NCBI GenBank assembly: GCA_037893245.1
Contig: JBAIAA010000021.1
Span: 1,612,001 to 1,676,000 of the forward strand
Length of the DNA: 64,000 nt
From: Crossaster papposus
Lineage: Eukaryota > Echinodermata > Asteroidea > Velatida > Solasteridae
Reading direction: 5' to 3'
Shown here: piece after piece, positions 8,917-22,089 of the stretch
Layout of the letters: the number at the start of each line of letters is the position of its first letter
Numbering within the stretch: the first letter of the stretch is position 1
The notes under the pieces: model-generated
Told to the model about the DNA's origin: nothing
The model's input: only the letters and a program-made list of their open reading frames with translations
The model's database searches: none
Translations under genes and position numbers: made by a program

Positions 8917-9308
8917 AAAACACATCTCTTTCTTGAGTATATTTTAGAAAATTACAAAATGAAGAAATGCCATACAGTAAAAATCAACACATATTATTTT
9001 GAAGATCCGGGTATCGATCCCGGTACCTCTCGCATGCTAAGCGAGCGCTCTACCATTTGAGCTAATCCCCCAACACATCTCTCATTCTTGAGTATATTTG
9101 TGAAAATTATAAAATAAAGAAATACCATGCAGTAAAAATGAAGAAATATTATTTGGAAGATCCGGGTATCGATCCCGGTACTTCTCGCATGCTAAGCGAG
9201 CGCTCTACCATTTGAGTTAATCCCCCAAAACATCTCTCATTCTTGAGTATATTTGTGAAAATTATAAAATGAAGAAATACCATGCAGTAAAAATGAACAA
9301 ATATTATT

Positions 9309-9381
9309 TGGAAGATCCGGGTATCGATCCCGGTACCTCTCGCATGCTAAGCGGGCGCTCTACCATTTGAGCTAATCCCCC
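9309..9381 (-). tRNA. tRNA-Ala(AGC)
   Basis: Consensus except one anticodon-stem change (AGCGGGCG on the + strand). Confidence 0.88.
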
Positions 9382-9463
9382 AACACATCTCTCATTCTTG
9401 AGTATATTTGTGAAAATTATAAAATGAAGAAATACCATGCAGTAAAAATCAACAAATATTATA

Positions 9464-9536
9464 TGGATGATCCGGGTATCGATCCCGGTACATCTCACAT
9501 GCAAAGCGAGCGCTCTACCATTTGAGCTAATCCCCC
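9464..9536 (-). tRNA. tRNA-Ala(TGC)
   Basis: The acceptor 3' strand is ATCATCC, so pair 4-69 is a G-A mismatch; G3:U70 is kept. A block copy is at 16297-16369. Confidence 0.85.
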
Positions 9537-9618
9537 AACACACATCTCTTTCTTAAGTATATTTTAGAAAATTACAAAATGAAGAAATGCCATACAGTAA
9601 AAATCAACACATATTATT

Positions 9619-9691
9619 TGGAAGATCCGGGTATCGATCCCGGTACCTCTCGCATGCTAAGCGAGCGCTCTACCATTTGAGCTAATCCCCC
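9619..9691 (-). tRNA. tRNA-Ala(AGC)
   Basis: Consensus body. Confidence 0.92.
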
Positions 9692-9773
9692 AAAACATCT
9701 CTCATTCTTGAGTATATTTTTGAAAATTATAAAATGAAGAAATACCACGCAGTCAAAATCAACAAATATTATA

Positions 9774-9846
9774 TGGAAGATCCGGGTATCGATCCCGGTA
9801 CATCTCACATGCAAAGCGAGCGCTCTACCATTTGAGCTAATCCCCC
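9774..9846 (-). tRNA. tRNA-Ala(TGC)
   Basis: Consensus TGC body. The downstream spacer has CAGTCAAAATC, which shortens the oligo-T stop to T4. Confidence 0.9.
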
Positions 9847-10238
9847 AACACACATCTCTTTCTTGAGTATATTTTAGAAAATTACAAAATGAAGAAATGC
9901 CATACAGTAAAAATGAAGAAATATTATTTTGAAGATCCGGGTATCGATCCCGGTACCTCTCGCATGCTAAGCGAGCGCTCTACCATTTGAGCTAATCCCC
10001 CAACACATCTCTCATTCTTGAGTATATTTGTGAAAATTATAAAATAAAGAAATACCATGCAGTAAAAATGAAGAAATATTATTTGGAAGATCCGGGTATC
10101 GATCCCGGTACCTCTCGCATGCTAAGCGAGCGCTCTACCATTTGAGCTAATCCCCCAACACATCTCTCATTCTTGAGTATATTTGTGAAAATTATACAAT
10201 GAAGAAATACCATGCAGTAAAAATCAACAAATATTATA

Positions 10239-10299
10239 TGGAAGATCCGAGTACATCTCACATGCAAAGCGAGCGCTCTGCCATTTGAGCTAATCCCCC
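10239..10299 (-). pseudogene. tRNA-Ala(TGC) with T-arm deletion
   Basis: 12 bp are missing from the T arm, removing the B box (GAAGATCCGAGTACATC on the + strand). The same deletion recurs at 17072-17132, 18917-19144 (upper unit), 22792-22852 and 25107-25167, all within duplicated blocks. Confidence 0.85.
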
Positions 10300-12249
10300 A
10301 ACACACATCTCTTTCTTGAGTATATTTTAGAAAATAACAAAATGAAGAAATGCCATACAGTAAAAATGAACAAATATTATTTGGAAGATCCAGGTATCGA
10401 TCCCGGTACCTCTCGCATGCTAAGCGAGCGCTCTACCATTTGAGCTAATCCCCCAACACACGCATATCTTTCTTTAGTATATTTTAGAAGAATACAAAAT
10501 TAATAAATAACATGCATTAAAAATGAACACATATTACTTGGAAGATCCGGGTATCGATCCCGGAACCTCTCGCATGCAAAGCGATCGCTCTACCATTTGA
10601 GCTAATCCCCCAACACACATATCGTTTTTAAGTATTTTTGTGAAAATTAAAAAATGAAGAAATACTATGCAGTAAAAATCAACAAACATTATATGGAAGA
10701 TCCGGGTATCGATACCGGTACCTCTCGCATGCTAAGCGAGCGCTCTACCATTTGAGCTAATCCCCCAACAAACATCTCTTTCTTGAGTATATTTTAGAAA
10801 ATAACAAAATGAAGAAATGCCATACAGTAAAAATGAACAAATATTATTTGGAAGATCCGGGTACCGATCACGGTACCTCTCGCATGCTAAGCGAGCGCTC
10901 TACCATTTGAGCTAATTCCCCAAAAGATCTCTCATTCTTGAGTATATTTGTGAAAATTATAAAATGAAGAAATACCATGCAGTAAAAATGAACAAATGTT
11001 ATTTGGAAGATCCGGGTATAGATCCCGGTACCTCTCGCATGCTAAGCGAGCGCTCTACCATTTGAGATAATCCCCCAACACATCTCTCTTTCTTGAGTAT
11101 ATTTTAGAAAATTACAAAATGAAGAAATGCCATACAGTAAAAATCAACACATATTATTTGGAAGATCCGGGTATCGATCCCGGTACCTCTCGCATGCTAA
11201 GCGAGCGCTCTACCATTTGAGCTAATTCCCCAAAAGATCTCTCATTCTTGAGTATATTTGTGAAAATTATAAAATGAAGAAATACCATGCAGTAAAAATT
11301 AACAAATTAATGTGATTTGGAAGATCCGGGTATAGATCCCGGTACCTCTCGCATGCTAAGCGAGCGCTCTACCATTTGAGCTAATCCCCCAACAAACATC
11401 TCTTTCTTGAGTATATTTTAGAAAATAACAAAATGAAGAAATGCCATACAGTAAAAATGAACAAATATTATTTGGAAGATCCGGGTACCGATCACGGTAC
11501 CTCTCGCATGCTAAGCGAGCGCTCTACCATTTGAGCTAATTCCCCAAAAGATCTCTCATTCTTGAGTATATTTGTGAAAATTATAAAATGAAGAAATACC
11601 ATGCAGTAAAAATGAACAAATGTTATTTGGAAGATCCGGGTATAGATCCCGGTACCTCTCGCATGCTAAGCGAGCGCTCTACCATTTGAGATAATCCCCC
11701 AACACATCTCTCTTTCTTGAGTATATTTTAGAAAATTACAAAATGAAGAAATGCCATACAGTAAAAATCAACACATATTATTTGGAAGATCCGGGTATCG
11801 ATCCCGGTACCTCTCGCATGCTAAGCGAGCGCTCTACCATTTGAGCTAATTCCCCAAAAGATCTCTCATTCTCGAGTATATTTGTGAAAATTATAAAATG
11901 AAGAAATACCATGCAGTAAAAATGAACAAATTAATGTGATTTGGAAGATCCGGGTATAGATCCCGGTACCTCTCGCATGCTAAGCGAGCGCTCTACCATT
12001 TGAGCTAATCCCCCAACACGCATCTCTTACTTGAGTACATTTTAGAAAACAACAAAATGAAGAAATGCCATACAGTAAAAATGAACAAATATTATTTAAA
12101 ATATCCGGGTATCTATCCCGGTACATCTCGCATGCTAAGCGAGCGCTCTACCATTTGAGCTAATCCCCCAACACGCCTCTCACTCTTGAGTATATTTGTA
12201 AAAATTAAAAAATGAAGAATTACCATGCAGTAAAAATCAACAAACATTA

Positions 12250-12326
12250 TGGAAGATCCGGGTATCGATATCTGTACCTCTCGCATGCTGAGCGAGCGCT
12301 CTACCATTTGTTTGAGCTAATTCCCC
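12250..12326 (-). pseudogene. tRNA-Ala(AGC) with 4-bp D-loop insertion and C33
   Basis: The D loop carries an extra TTTG-type insertion (CATTTGTTTGAGC on the + strand) and the anticodon loop is TCAGCAT, replacing the near-universal U33 by C. The T stem is also altered. Block copies follow at offsets 1872, 7592 and 15956. Confidence 0.8.
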
Positions 12327-14280
12327 AACACACATCTCTTTCTTGAGTATATTTTAGAAAATAACAAAATGAAGAAATGCCATACAGTAAAAATGAACAA
12401 ATATTATTTGGAAGATCCGGGTATCGATCCCGGTACCTCTCGCATGCTAAGCGAGCGCTCTACCATTTGAGCTAATCCCCCAACACACGCATATCTTTCT
12501 TTAGTATATTTTAGAAGAATACAAAATTAATAAATAACATGCATTAAAAATGAACACATATTACTTGGAAGATCCGGGTATCGATCCCGGAACCTCTCGC
12601 ATGCAAAGCGATCGCTCTACCATTTGAGCTAATCCCCCAACACACATATCGTTTTTAAGTATTTTTGTGAAAATTAAAAAATGAAGAAATACTATGCAGT
12701 AAAAATCAACAAACATTATATGGAAGATCCGGGTATCGATACCGGTACCTCTCGCATGCTAAGCGAGCGCTCTACCATTTGAGCTAATCCCCCAACAAAC
12801 ATCTCTTTCTTGAGTATATTTTAGAAAATAACAAAATGAAGAAATGCCATACAGTAAAAATGAACAAATATTATTTGGAAGATCCGGGTACCGATCACGG
12901 TACCTCTCGCATGCTAAGCGAGCGCTCTACCATTTGAGATAATCCCCCAACACATCTCTCTTTCTTGAGTATATTTTAGAAAATTACAAAATGAAGAAAT
13001 GCCATACAGTAAAAATCAACACATATTATTTGGAAGATCCGGGTATCGATCCCGGTACCTCTCGCATGCTAAGCGAGCGCTCTACCATTTGAGCTAATTC
13101 CCCAAAAGATCTCTCATTCTTGAGTATATTTGTGAAAATTATAAAATGAAGAAATACCATGCAGTAAAAATTAACAAATTAATGTGATTTGGAAGATCCG
13201 GGTATAGATCCCGGTACCTCTCGCATGCTAAGCGAGCGCTCTACCATTTGAGCTAATCCCCCAACAAACATCTCTTTCTTGAGTATATTTTAGAAAATAA
13301 CAAAATGAAGAAATGCCATACAGTAAAAATGAACAAATATTATTTGGAAGATCCGGGTACCGATCACGGTACCTCTCGCATGCTAAGCGAGCGCTCTACC
13401 ATTTGAGCTAATTCCCCAAAAGATCTCTCATTCTTGAGTATATTTGTGAAAATTATAAAATGAAGAAATACCATGCAGTAAAAATGAACAAATGTTATTT
13501 GGAAGATCCGGGTATAGATCCCGGTACCTCTCGCATGCTAAGCGAGCGCTCTACCATTTGAGATAATCCCCGAACACATCTCTCTTTCTTGAGTATATTT
13601 TAGAAAATTACAAAATGAAGAAATGCCATACAGTAAAAATCAACACATATTATTTGGAAGATCCGGGTATCGATCCCGGTACCTCTCGCATGCTAAGCGA
13701 GCGCTCTACCATTTGAGCTAATTCCCCAAAAGATCTCTCATTCTTGAGTATATTTGTGAAAATTATAAAATGAAGAAATACCATGCAGTAAAAATGAACA
13801 AATTAATGTGATTTGGAAGATCCGGGTATAGATCCCGGTACCTCTCGCATGCTAAGCGAGCGCTCTACCATTTGAGCTAATCCCCCAACACGCATCTCTT
13901 ACTTGAGTACATTTTAGAAAACAACAAAATGAAGAAATGCCATACAGTAAAAATGAACAAATATTATTTAAAATATCCGGGTATCTATCCCGGTACCTCT
14001 CGCATGCTAAGCGAGCGCTCTACCATTTGAGCTAATCCCCCAACACGCCTCTCACTCTTGAGTATATTTGTAAAAATTAAAAAATGAAGAATTACCATGC
14101 AGTAAAAATCAACAAACATTATGGAAGATCCGGGTATCGATATCTGTACCTCTCGCATGCTGAGCGAGCGCTCTACCATTTGTTTGAGCTAATTCCCCAA
14201 CACACATCTCTTTCTTGAGTATATTTTAGAAAATAACAAAATGAAGAAATGCCATACAGTAAAAATCAACACATATTATT

Positions 14281-14353
14281 GGGAAGATCCGGGTATCGAT
14301 CCCGGTACCTCTCGCATGTAAAGCGAGCGCTCTACTATTTGAGCTAATCCCCC
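14281..14353 (-). tRNA. tRNA-Ala body with Val anticodon (TAC)
   Basis: Loop TTTACAT gives TAC (valine codons), one base from TGC. The acceptor keeps G3:U70 but position 73 is C, and the D loop reads AAATAGTA, losing one of the two conserved G. The combination argues for a weakened or dead tRNA. The exact block copy is at 20001-20073; the third-block relative at 28365-28437 has TGC. Confidence 0.7.
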
Positions 14354-14900
14354 AACTCATCTCTCATTCTTGAGTATATTTGTGAAAATTATACAATGAA
14401 GAAATACCATGCAGTAAAAATCAACAAATATTATATGGAAGATCCGGGTATCGATCCCGGTGCATCTCGCAAGCAAAGCGAGCGCTCTACCATTTGAGCT
14501 AATCCCCCAACACACATATCGTTTTAAAGTATTTTTGTGAAAATTACAAAATGAAGAAATACCATGCAGTAAAAACCAACAAACATTATATGGAAGATCC
14601 GGGTATCGATCCCGGTACGTCTCGCATGCTAAGCGAGCGTTCTACCATTTGAGCTAATCACCCAACAAACATCTCTTTCTTGAGTATATTTTAGAAAATT
14701 ACAAAATGAAGAAATGCCATACAGTAAAAATCAACACATATTATTTGGAAGATCCGGGTATCGATCCCGGTACGTCTCGCATGCTAAGCGAGCGTTCTAC
14801 CATTTGAGCTAATCACCCAACAAACATCTCTTTCTTGAGTATATTTTAGAAAATTACAAAATGAAGAAATGCCATACAGTAAAAATCAACACATATTATT

Positions 14901-14973
14901 TGGAAGATCCGGGTATCGATCCCAGTACCTCTCGCATGCTAAGCGAGCGCTCTACCATTTGAGCTAATCCCCC
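14901..14973 (-). tRNA. tRNA-Ala(AGC)
   Basis: One T-stem change (CCCAGTACC on the + strand) turns a C-G pair into a U-G pair. Recurs at 20621, 27120 and 28985. Confidence 0.88.
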
Positions 14974-15055
14974 AAAACATCTCTCATTCTTGAGTATATT
15001 TGTGAAAATTATAAAATGAAGAAATACCATGCAGTAAAAATGAACAAATATTATT

Positions 15056-15128
15056 TGGAAGATCCGGGTATCGATCCCGGTACCTTTCGCATGCAAAGCG
15101 AGCGCTCTACCATTGGAGCTAATCCCCC
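15056..15128 (-). tRNA. tRNA-Ala(TGC), variant
   Basis: Loop TTTGCAT. The anticodon stem is CTCGC/GCGAA, so the outer pair is lost, and the D loop reads CCAATGG. Recurs in each H1 copy. Confidence 0.75.
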
Positions 15129-15209
15129 AACACACATATCGTTTTAAGTATTTTTGTGAAAATTACAAAATGAAGAAATACCATACAGTAAAAATGATCA
15201 AATATTATT

Positions 15210-15282
15210 TGGAAGATCCGGGTATCGATCCCGGTACCTCTCGCATGCAAAGCGAGCGCTCTACCATTTGAGCTAATCCCCC
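15210..15282 (-). tRNA. tRNA-Ala(TGC), AGC-like body
   Basis: TGC anticodon with the GCGAG stem and GGTACC variable region typical of the AGC copies, suggesting the anticodons have been exchanged within one family rather than belonging to two separate genes. Confidence 0.88.
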
Positions 15283-15364
15283 AACACATTTCTCATTGTT
15301 GAGTATATTTGTGAAAATTATACAATGAACAAATACCATGCAGTAAAAATCAACAAATATTATA

Positions 15365-15437
15365 TGGAAGATCCGGGTATCGATCCCGGTACATCTCGCA
15401 TGCAAAGCGAGCGCTCTACCATTTGAGCTAATACCCC
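15365..15437 (-). tRNA. tRNA-Ala(TGC)
   Basis: GCGAG anticodon stem; 5' end reads GGGGTATT (one acceptor change). Confidence 0.82.
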
Positions 15438-15519
15438 AACACACATAACGTTTTAAAGTATTTTTGTGAAAATTACAAAATGAAGAAATACCATGCAGTA
15501 CAAATGAACAAATATTATT

Positions 15520-15592
15520 TAAAATATCCGGGTATCGATCCCGGTACCTCTCGCATGCTAAGCGAGCGCTCTACCATTTGAGCTAATCCCCC
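15520..15592 (-). pseudogene. tRNA-Ala(AGC) with degenerate acceptor
   Basis: The 3' acceptor strand is ATATTTTA instead of ATCTTCCA, so most acceptor pairs are G-U and pair 5-68 is G-A. D, anticodon and T arms are consensus. This form recurs many times (for example near 21240, 27741, 29604, 31771, 47911, 53786), always with the CAGTACAAATG or closely related spacer. Confidence 0.75.
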
Positions 15593-15672
15593 AACACGCC
15601 TCTCACTCTTGAGTATATTTGTAAAAATTAAAAAATGAAGAAATACCATGCAGTAAAAATCAACAAACATTA

Positions 15673-15745
15673 TGGAAGATCCGGGTATCGATCTCTGTAC
15701 CTCTCGCATGCTGAGTGAGCGCTCTACCATTTGAGCTAATTCCCC
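15673..15745 (-). tRNA. tRNA-Ala(AGC), C33 variant
   Basis: Anticodon loop TCAGCAT (C33), a changed anticodon stem, T-stem changes and 5' GGGGAATT. Probably poorly functional. Confidence 0.6.
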
Positions 15746-16141
15746 AACACACATCTCTTTCTTGAGTATATTTTAGAAAATAACAAAATGAAGAAATGCC
15801 ATACAGTAAAAATCAACACATATGATTTGGAAGATCCGGGTGTCGATCCCGGTACCTCTCGCATGCTAAGCGAGCGCTCTACCATTTGAGCTAATCCCCC
15901 AACATATCTCTCTTTCTTGAGTATATTTTAGAAAATTACAAAATGAAGAAATGCCATACAGTAAAAATCAATCAACACATATTATTCGGAAGATCCGGGT
16001 ATCGATCCCGGTACCTCTCGCATGCTAAGCGAGCGCTCTACCATTTGAGCTAATCCCCCAAAACATCTCTCATTCTTGAGTATATTTGTGAAAATTATAA
16101 AATGAAGAAATACCATGCAGTAAAAATGAACAAATATTATT

Positions 16142-16214
16142 TGGAAGATCCGGGTATCGATCCCGGTACCTCTCGCATGCTAAGCGAGCGCTCTACCATT
16201 TGAGCTAATCCCCC
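16142..16214 (-). tRNA. tRNA-Ala(AGC)
   Basis: Consensus body; block relative of 9309-9381 at offset 6833, without the anticodon-stem change seen there. Confidence 0.92.
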
Positions 16215-16296
16215 AACACATCTCTCATTCTTGAGTATATTTGTGAAAATTATAAAATGAAGAAATACCATGCAGTAAAAATCAACAAATATTATA

Positions 16297-16369
16297 TGGA
16301 TGATCCGGGTATCGATCCCGGTACATCTCACATGCAAAGCGAGCGCTCTACCATTTGAGCTAATCCCCC
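16297..16369 (-). tRNA. tRNA-Ala(TGC)
   Basis: G4-A69 mismatch as at 9464-9536. Its own block copy at 22017-22089 has TAC. Confidence 0.85.
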
Positions 16370-19300
16370 AACACACATCTCTTTCTTAAGTATATTTTAG
16401 AAAATTACAAAATGAAGAAATGCCATACAGTAAAAATCAACACATATTATTTGGAAGATCCGGGTATCGATCCCGGTACCTCTCGCATGCTAAGCGAGCG
16501 CTCTACCATTTGAGCTAATCCCCCAAAACATCTCTCATTCTTGAGTATATTTGTGAAAATTATAAAATGAAGAAATACCACGCAGTCAAAATCAACAAAT
16601 ATTATATGGAAGATCCGGGTATCGATCCCGGTACATCTCACATGCAAAGCGAGCGCTCTACCATTTGAGCTAATCCCCCAACACACATCTCTTTCTTGAG
16701 TATATTTTAGAAAATTACAAAATGAAGAAATGCCATACAGTAAAAATGAAGAAATATTATTTTGAAGATCCGGGTATCGATCCCGGTACCTCTCGCATGC
16801 TAAGCGAGCGCTCTACCATTTGAGCTAATCCCCCAACACATCTCTCATTCTTGAGTATATTTGTGAAAATTATAAAATAAAGAAATACCATGCAGTAAAA
16901 ATGAAGAAATATTATTTGGAAGATCCGGGTATCGATCCCGGTACCTCTCGCATGCTAAGCGAGCGCTCTACCATTTGAGCTAATCCCCCAACACATCTCT
17001 CATTCTTGAGTATATTTGTGAAAATTATACAATGAAGAAATACCATGCAGTAAAAATCAACAAATATTATATGGAAGATCCGAGTACATCTCACATGCAA
17101 AGCGAGCGCTCTGCCATTTGAGCTAATCCCCCAACACACATCTCTTTCTTGAGTATATTTTAGAAAATAACAAAATGAAGAAATGCCATACAGTAAAAAT
17201 GAACAAATATTATTTGGAAGATCCGGGTATCGATCCCGGTACCTCTCGCATGCTAAGCGAGCGCTCTACCATTTGAGCTAATCCCCCAACACACGCATAT
17301 CTTTCTTTAGTATATTTTAGAAGAATACAAAATTAATAAATAACATGCATTAAAAATGAACACATATTACTTGGAAGATCCGGGTATCGATCCCGGAACC
17401 TCTCGCATGCAAAGCGATCGCTCTACCATTTGAGCTAATCCCCCAACACACATATCGTTTTTAAGTATTTTTGTGAAAATTAAAAAATGAAGAAATACTA
17501 TGCAGTAAAAATCAACAAACATTATATGGAAGATCCGGGTATCGATACCGGTACCTCTCGCATGCTAAGCGAGCGCTCTACCATTTGAGCTAATCCCCCA
17601 ACAAACATCTCTTTCTTGAGTATATTTTAGAAAATAACAAAATGAAGAAATGCCATACAGTAAAAATGAACAAATATTATTTGGAAGATCCGGGTACCGA
17701 TCACGGTACCTCTCGCATGCTAAGCGAGCGCTCTACCATTTGAGCTAATTCCCCAAAAGATCTCTCATTCTTGAGTATATTTGTGAAAATTATAAAATGA
17801 AGAAATACCATGCAGTAAAAATGAACAAATGTTATTTGGAAGATCCGGGTATAGATCCCGGTACCTCTCGCATGCTAAGCGAGCGCTCTACCATTTGAGA
17901 TAATCCCCCAACACATCTCTCTTTCTTGAGTATATTTTAGAAAATTACAAAATGAAGAAATACCATGCAGTAAAAATCAACAAATATTATATGGATGATC
18001 CGGGTATCGATCCCGGTACATCTCACATGCAAAGCGAGCGCTCTACCATTTGAGCTAATCCCCCAACACACATCTCTTTCTTAAGTATATTTTAGAAAAT
18101 TACAAAATGAAGAAATGCCATACAGTAAAAATCAACACATATTATTTGGAAGATCCGGGTATCGATCCCGGTACCTCTCGCATGCTAAGCGAGCGCTCTA
18201 CCATTTGAGCTAATCCCCCAAAACATCTCTCATTCTTGAGTATATTTGTGAAAATTATAAAATGAAGAAATACCACGCAGTCAAAATCAACAAATATTAT
18301 ATGGAAGATCCGGGTATCGATCCCGGTACATCTCACATGCAAAGCGAGCGCTCTACCATTTGAGCTAATCCCCCAACACACATCTCTTTCTTGAGTATAT
18401 TTTAGAAAATTACAAAATGAAGAAATGCCATACAGTAAAAATCAACACATATTATTTGGAAGATCCGGGTATCGATCCCGGTACCTCTCGCATGCTAAGC
18501 GAGCGCTCTACCATTTGAGCTAATCCCCCAAAACATCTCTCATTCTTGAGTATATTTGTGAAAATTATAAAATGAAGAAATACCACGCAGTCAAAATCAA
18601 CAAATATTATATGGAAGATCCGGGTATCGATCCCGGTACATCTCACATGCAAAGCGAGCGCTCTACCATTTGAGCTAATCCCCCAACACACATCTCTTTC
18701 TTGAGTATATTTTAGAAAATTACAAAATGAAGAAATGCCATACAGTAAAAATGAAGAAATATTATTTTGAAGATCCGGGTATCGATCCCGGTACCTCTCG
18801 CATGCTAAGCGAGCGCTCTACCATTTGAGCTAATCCCCCAACACATCTCTCATTCTTGAGTATATTTGTGAAAATTATAAAATAAAGAAATACCATGCAG
18901 TAAAAATGAAGAAATATTATTTGGAAGATCCGGGTATCGATCTCGGTACCTCTCGCATGCTAAGCGAGCGCTCTACCATTTGAGCTAATCCCCCAACACA
19001 TCTCTCATTCTTGAGTATATTTGTGAAAATTATACAATGAAGAAATACCATGCAGTAAAAATCAACAAATATTATATGGAAGATCCGAGTACATCTCACA
19101 TGCAAAGCGAGCGCTCTGCCATTTGAGCTAATCCCCCAACACACATCTCTTTCTTGAGTATATTTTAGAAAATAACAAAATGAAGAAATGCCATACAGTA
19201 AAAATGAACAAATATTATTTGGAAGATCCGGGTATCGATCCCGGTACCTCTCGCATGCTAAGCGAGCGCTCTACCATTTGAGATAATCCCCCAACACATC

Positions 19301-20000
19301 TCTCTTTCTTGAGTATATTTTAGAAAATTACAAAATGAAGAAATGCCATACAGTAAAAATCAACACATATTATTTGGAAGATCCGGGTATCGATCCCGGT
19401 ACCTCTCGCATGCTAAGCGAGCGCTCTACCATTTGAGCTAATTCCCCAAAAGATCTCTCATTCTTGAGTATATTTGTGAAAATTATAAAATGAAGAAATA
19501 CCATGCAGTAAAAATGAACAAATTAATGTGATTTGGAAGATCCGGGTATAGATCCCGGTACCTCTCGCATGCTAAGCGAGCGCTCTACCATTTGAGCTAA
19601 TCCCCCAACACGCATCTCTTACTTGAGTACATTTTAGAAAACAACAAAATGAAGAAATGCCATACAGTAAAAATGAACAAATATTATTTAAAATATCCGG
19701 GTATCTATCCCGGTACCTCTCGCATGCTAAGCGAGCGCTCTACCATTTGAGCTAATCCCCCAACACGCCTCTCACTCTTGAGTATATTTGTAAAAATTAA
19801 AAAATGAAGAATTACCATGCAGTAAAAATCAACAAACATTATGGAAGATCCGGGTATCGATATCTGTACCTCTCGCATGCTGAGCGAGCGCTCTACCATT
19901 TGTTTGAGCTAATTCCCCAACACACATCTCTTTCTTGAGTATATTTTAGAAAATAACAAAATGAAGAAATGCCATACAGTAAAAATCAACACATATTATT

Positions 20001-20073
20001 GGGAAGATCCGGGTATCGATCCCGGTACCTCTCGCATGTAAAGCGAGCGCTCTACTATTTGAGCTAATCCCCC
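20001..20073 (-). tRNA. tRNA-Ala body with Val anticodon (TAC), block copy
   Basis: Same anticodon, C73 and D-loop change as 14281-14353, at offset 5720, so this variant was copied with its block. Confidence 0.7.
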
Positions 20074-22016
20074 AACTCATCTCTCATTCTTGAGTATATT
20101 TGTGAAAATTATACAATGAAGAAATACCATGCAGTAAAAATCAACAAATATTATATGGAAGATCCGGGTATCGATCCCGGTGCATCTCGCAAGCAAAGCG
20201 AGCGCTCTACCATTTGAGCTAATCCCCCAACACACATATCGTTTTAAAGTATTTTTGTGAAAATTACAAAATGAAGAAATACCATGCAGTAAAAACCAAC
20301 AAACATTATATGGAAGATCCGGGTATCGATCCCGGTACGTCTCGCATGCTAAGCGAGCGTTCTACCATTTGAGCTAATCACCCAACAAACATCTCTTTCT
20401 TGAGTATATTTTAGAAAATTACAAAATGAAGAAATGCCATACAGTAAAAATCAACACATATTATTTGGAAGATCCGGGTATCGATCCCGGTACGTCTCGC
20501 ATGCTAAGCGAGCGTTCTACCATTTGAGCTAATCACCCAACAAACATCTCTTTCTTGAGTATATTTTAGAAAATTACAAAATGAAGAAATGCCATACAGT
20601 AAAAATCAACACATATTATTTGGAAGATCCGGGTATCGATCCCAGTACCTCTCGCATGCTAAGCGAGCGCTCTACCATTTGAGCTAATCCCCCAAAACAT
20701 CTCTCATTCTTGAGTATATTTGTGAAAATTATAAAATGAAGAAATACCATGCAGTAAAAATGAACAAATATTATTTGGAAGATCCGGGTATCGATCCCGG
20801 TACCTTTCGCATGCAAAGCGAGCGCTCTACCATTGGAGCTAATCCCCCAACACACATATCGTTTTAAGTATTTTTGTGAAAATTACAAAATGAAGAAATA
20901 CCATACAGTAAAAATGATCAAATATTATTTGGAAGATCCGGGTATCGATCCCGGTACCTCTCGCATGCAAAGCGAGCGCTCTACCATTTGAGCTAATCCC
21001 CCAACACATTTCTCATTGTTGAGTATATTTGTGAAAATTATACAATGAACAAATACCATGCAGTAAAAATCAACAAATATTATATGGAAGATCCGGGTAT
21101 CGATCCCGGTACATCTCGCATGCAAAGCGAGCGCTCTACCATTTGAGCTAATACCCCAACACACATAACGTTTTAAAGTATTTTTGTGAAAATTACAAAA
21201 TGAAGAAATACCATGCAGTACAAATGAACAAATATTATTTAAAATATCCGGGTATCGATCCCGGTACCTCTCGCATGCTAAGCGAGCGCTCTACCATTTG
21301 AGCTAATCCCCCAACACGCCTCTCACTCTTGAGTATATTTGTAAAAATTAAAAAATGAAGAAATACCATGCAGTAAAAATCAACAAACATTATGGAAGAT
21401 CCGGGTATCGATCTCTGTACCTCTCGCATGCTGAGTGAGCGCTCTACCATTTGAGCTAATTCCCCAACACACATCTCTTTCTTGAGTATATTTTAGAAAA
21501 TAACAAAATGAAGAAATGCCATACAGTAAAAATCAACACATATGATTTGGAAGATCCGGGTGTCGATCCCGGTACCTCTCGCATGCTAAGCGAGCGCTCT
21601 ACCATTTGAGCTAATCCCCCAACATATCTCTCTTTCTTGAGTATATTTTAGAAAATTACAAAATGAAGAAATGCCATACAGTAAAAATCAATCAACACAT
21701 ATTATTCGGAAGATCCGGGTATCGATCCCGGTACCTCTCGCATGCTAAGCGAGCGCTCTACCATTTGAGCTAATCCCCCAAAACATCTCTCATTCTTGAG
21801 TATATTTGTGAAAATTATAAAATGAAGAAATACCATGCAGTAAAAATGAACAAATATTATTTGGAAGATCCGGGTATCGATCCCGGTACCTCTCGCATGC
21901 TAAGCGAGCGCTCTACCATTTGAGCTAATCCCCCAACACATCTCTCATTCTTGAGTATATTTGTGAAAATTATAAAATGAAGAAATACCATGCAGTAAAA
22001 ATCAACAAATATTATA

Positions 22017-22089
22017 TGGATGATCCGGGTATCGATCCCGGTACATCTCACATGTAAAGCGAGCGCTCTACCATTTGAGCTAATCCCCC
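22017..22089 (-). tRNA. tRNA-Ala body with Val anticodon (TAC), independent origin
   Basis: Loop TTTACAT gives TAC. Otherwise it matches the TGC copy at 16297-16369 (offset 5720), so one C-to-T change within the anticodon arose after that duplication. It keeps G3:U70, A73, a normal D loop and an intact B box, but has the G4-A69 mismatch. Of the TAC forms this is the one most likely to fold and be charged with alanine. Confidence 0.78.

Larger units (their letters stand above)
13500..18440 (-). repeat. Higher-order block H1, copy A (about 4.94 kb)
   Basis: Matches 19220-24160 at a constant offset of 5720 bp with only scattered differences, including rare variants such as the D-loop insertion at 13.98-14.18 kb, the TAC anticodon at 14281-14353 and the T-arm deletion at 17072-17132. 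Confidence 0.85.
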
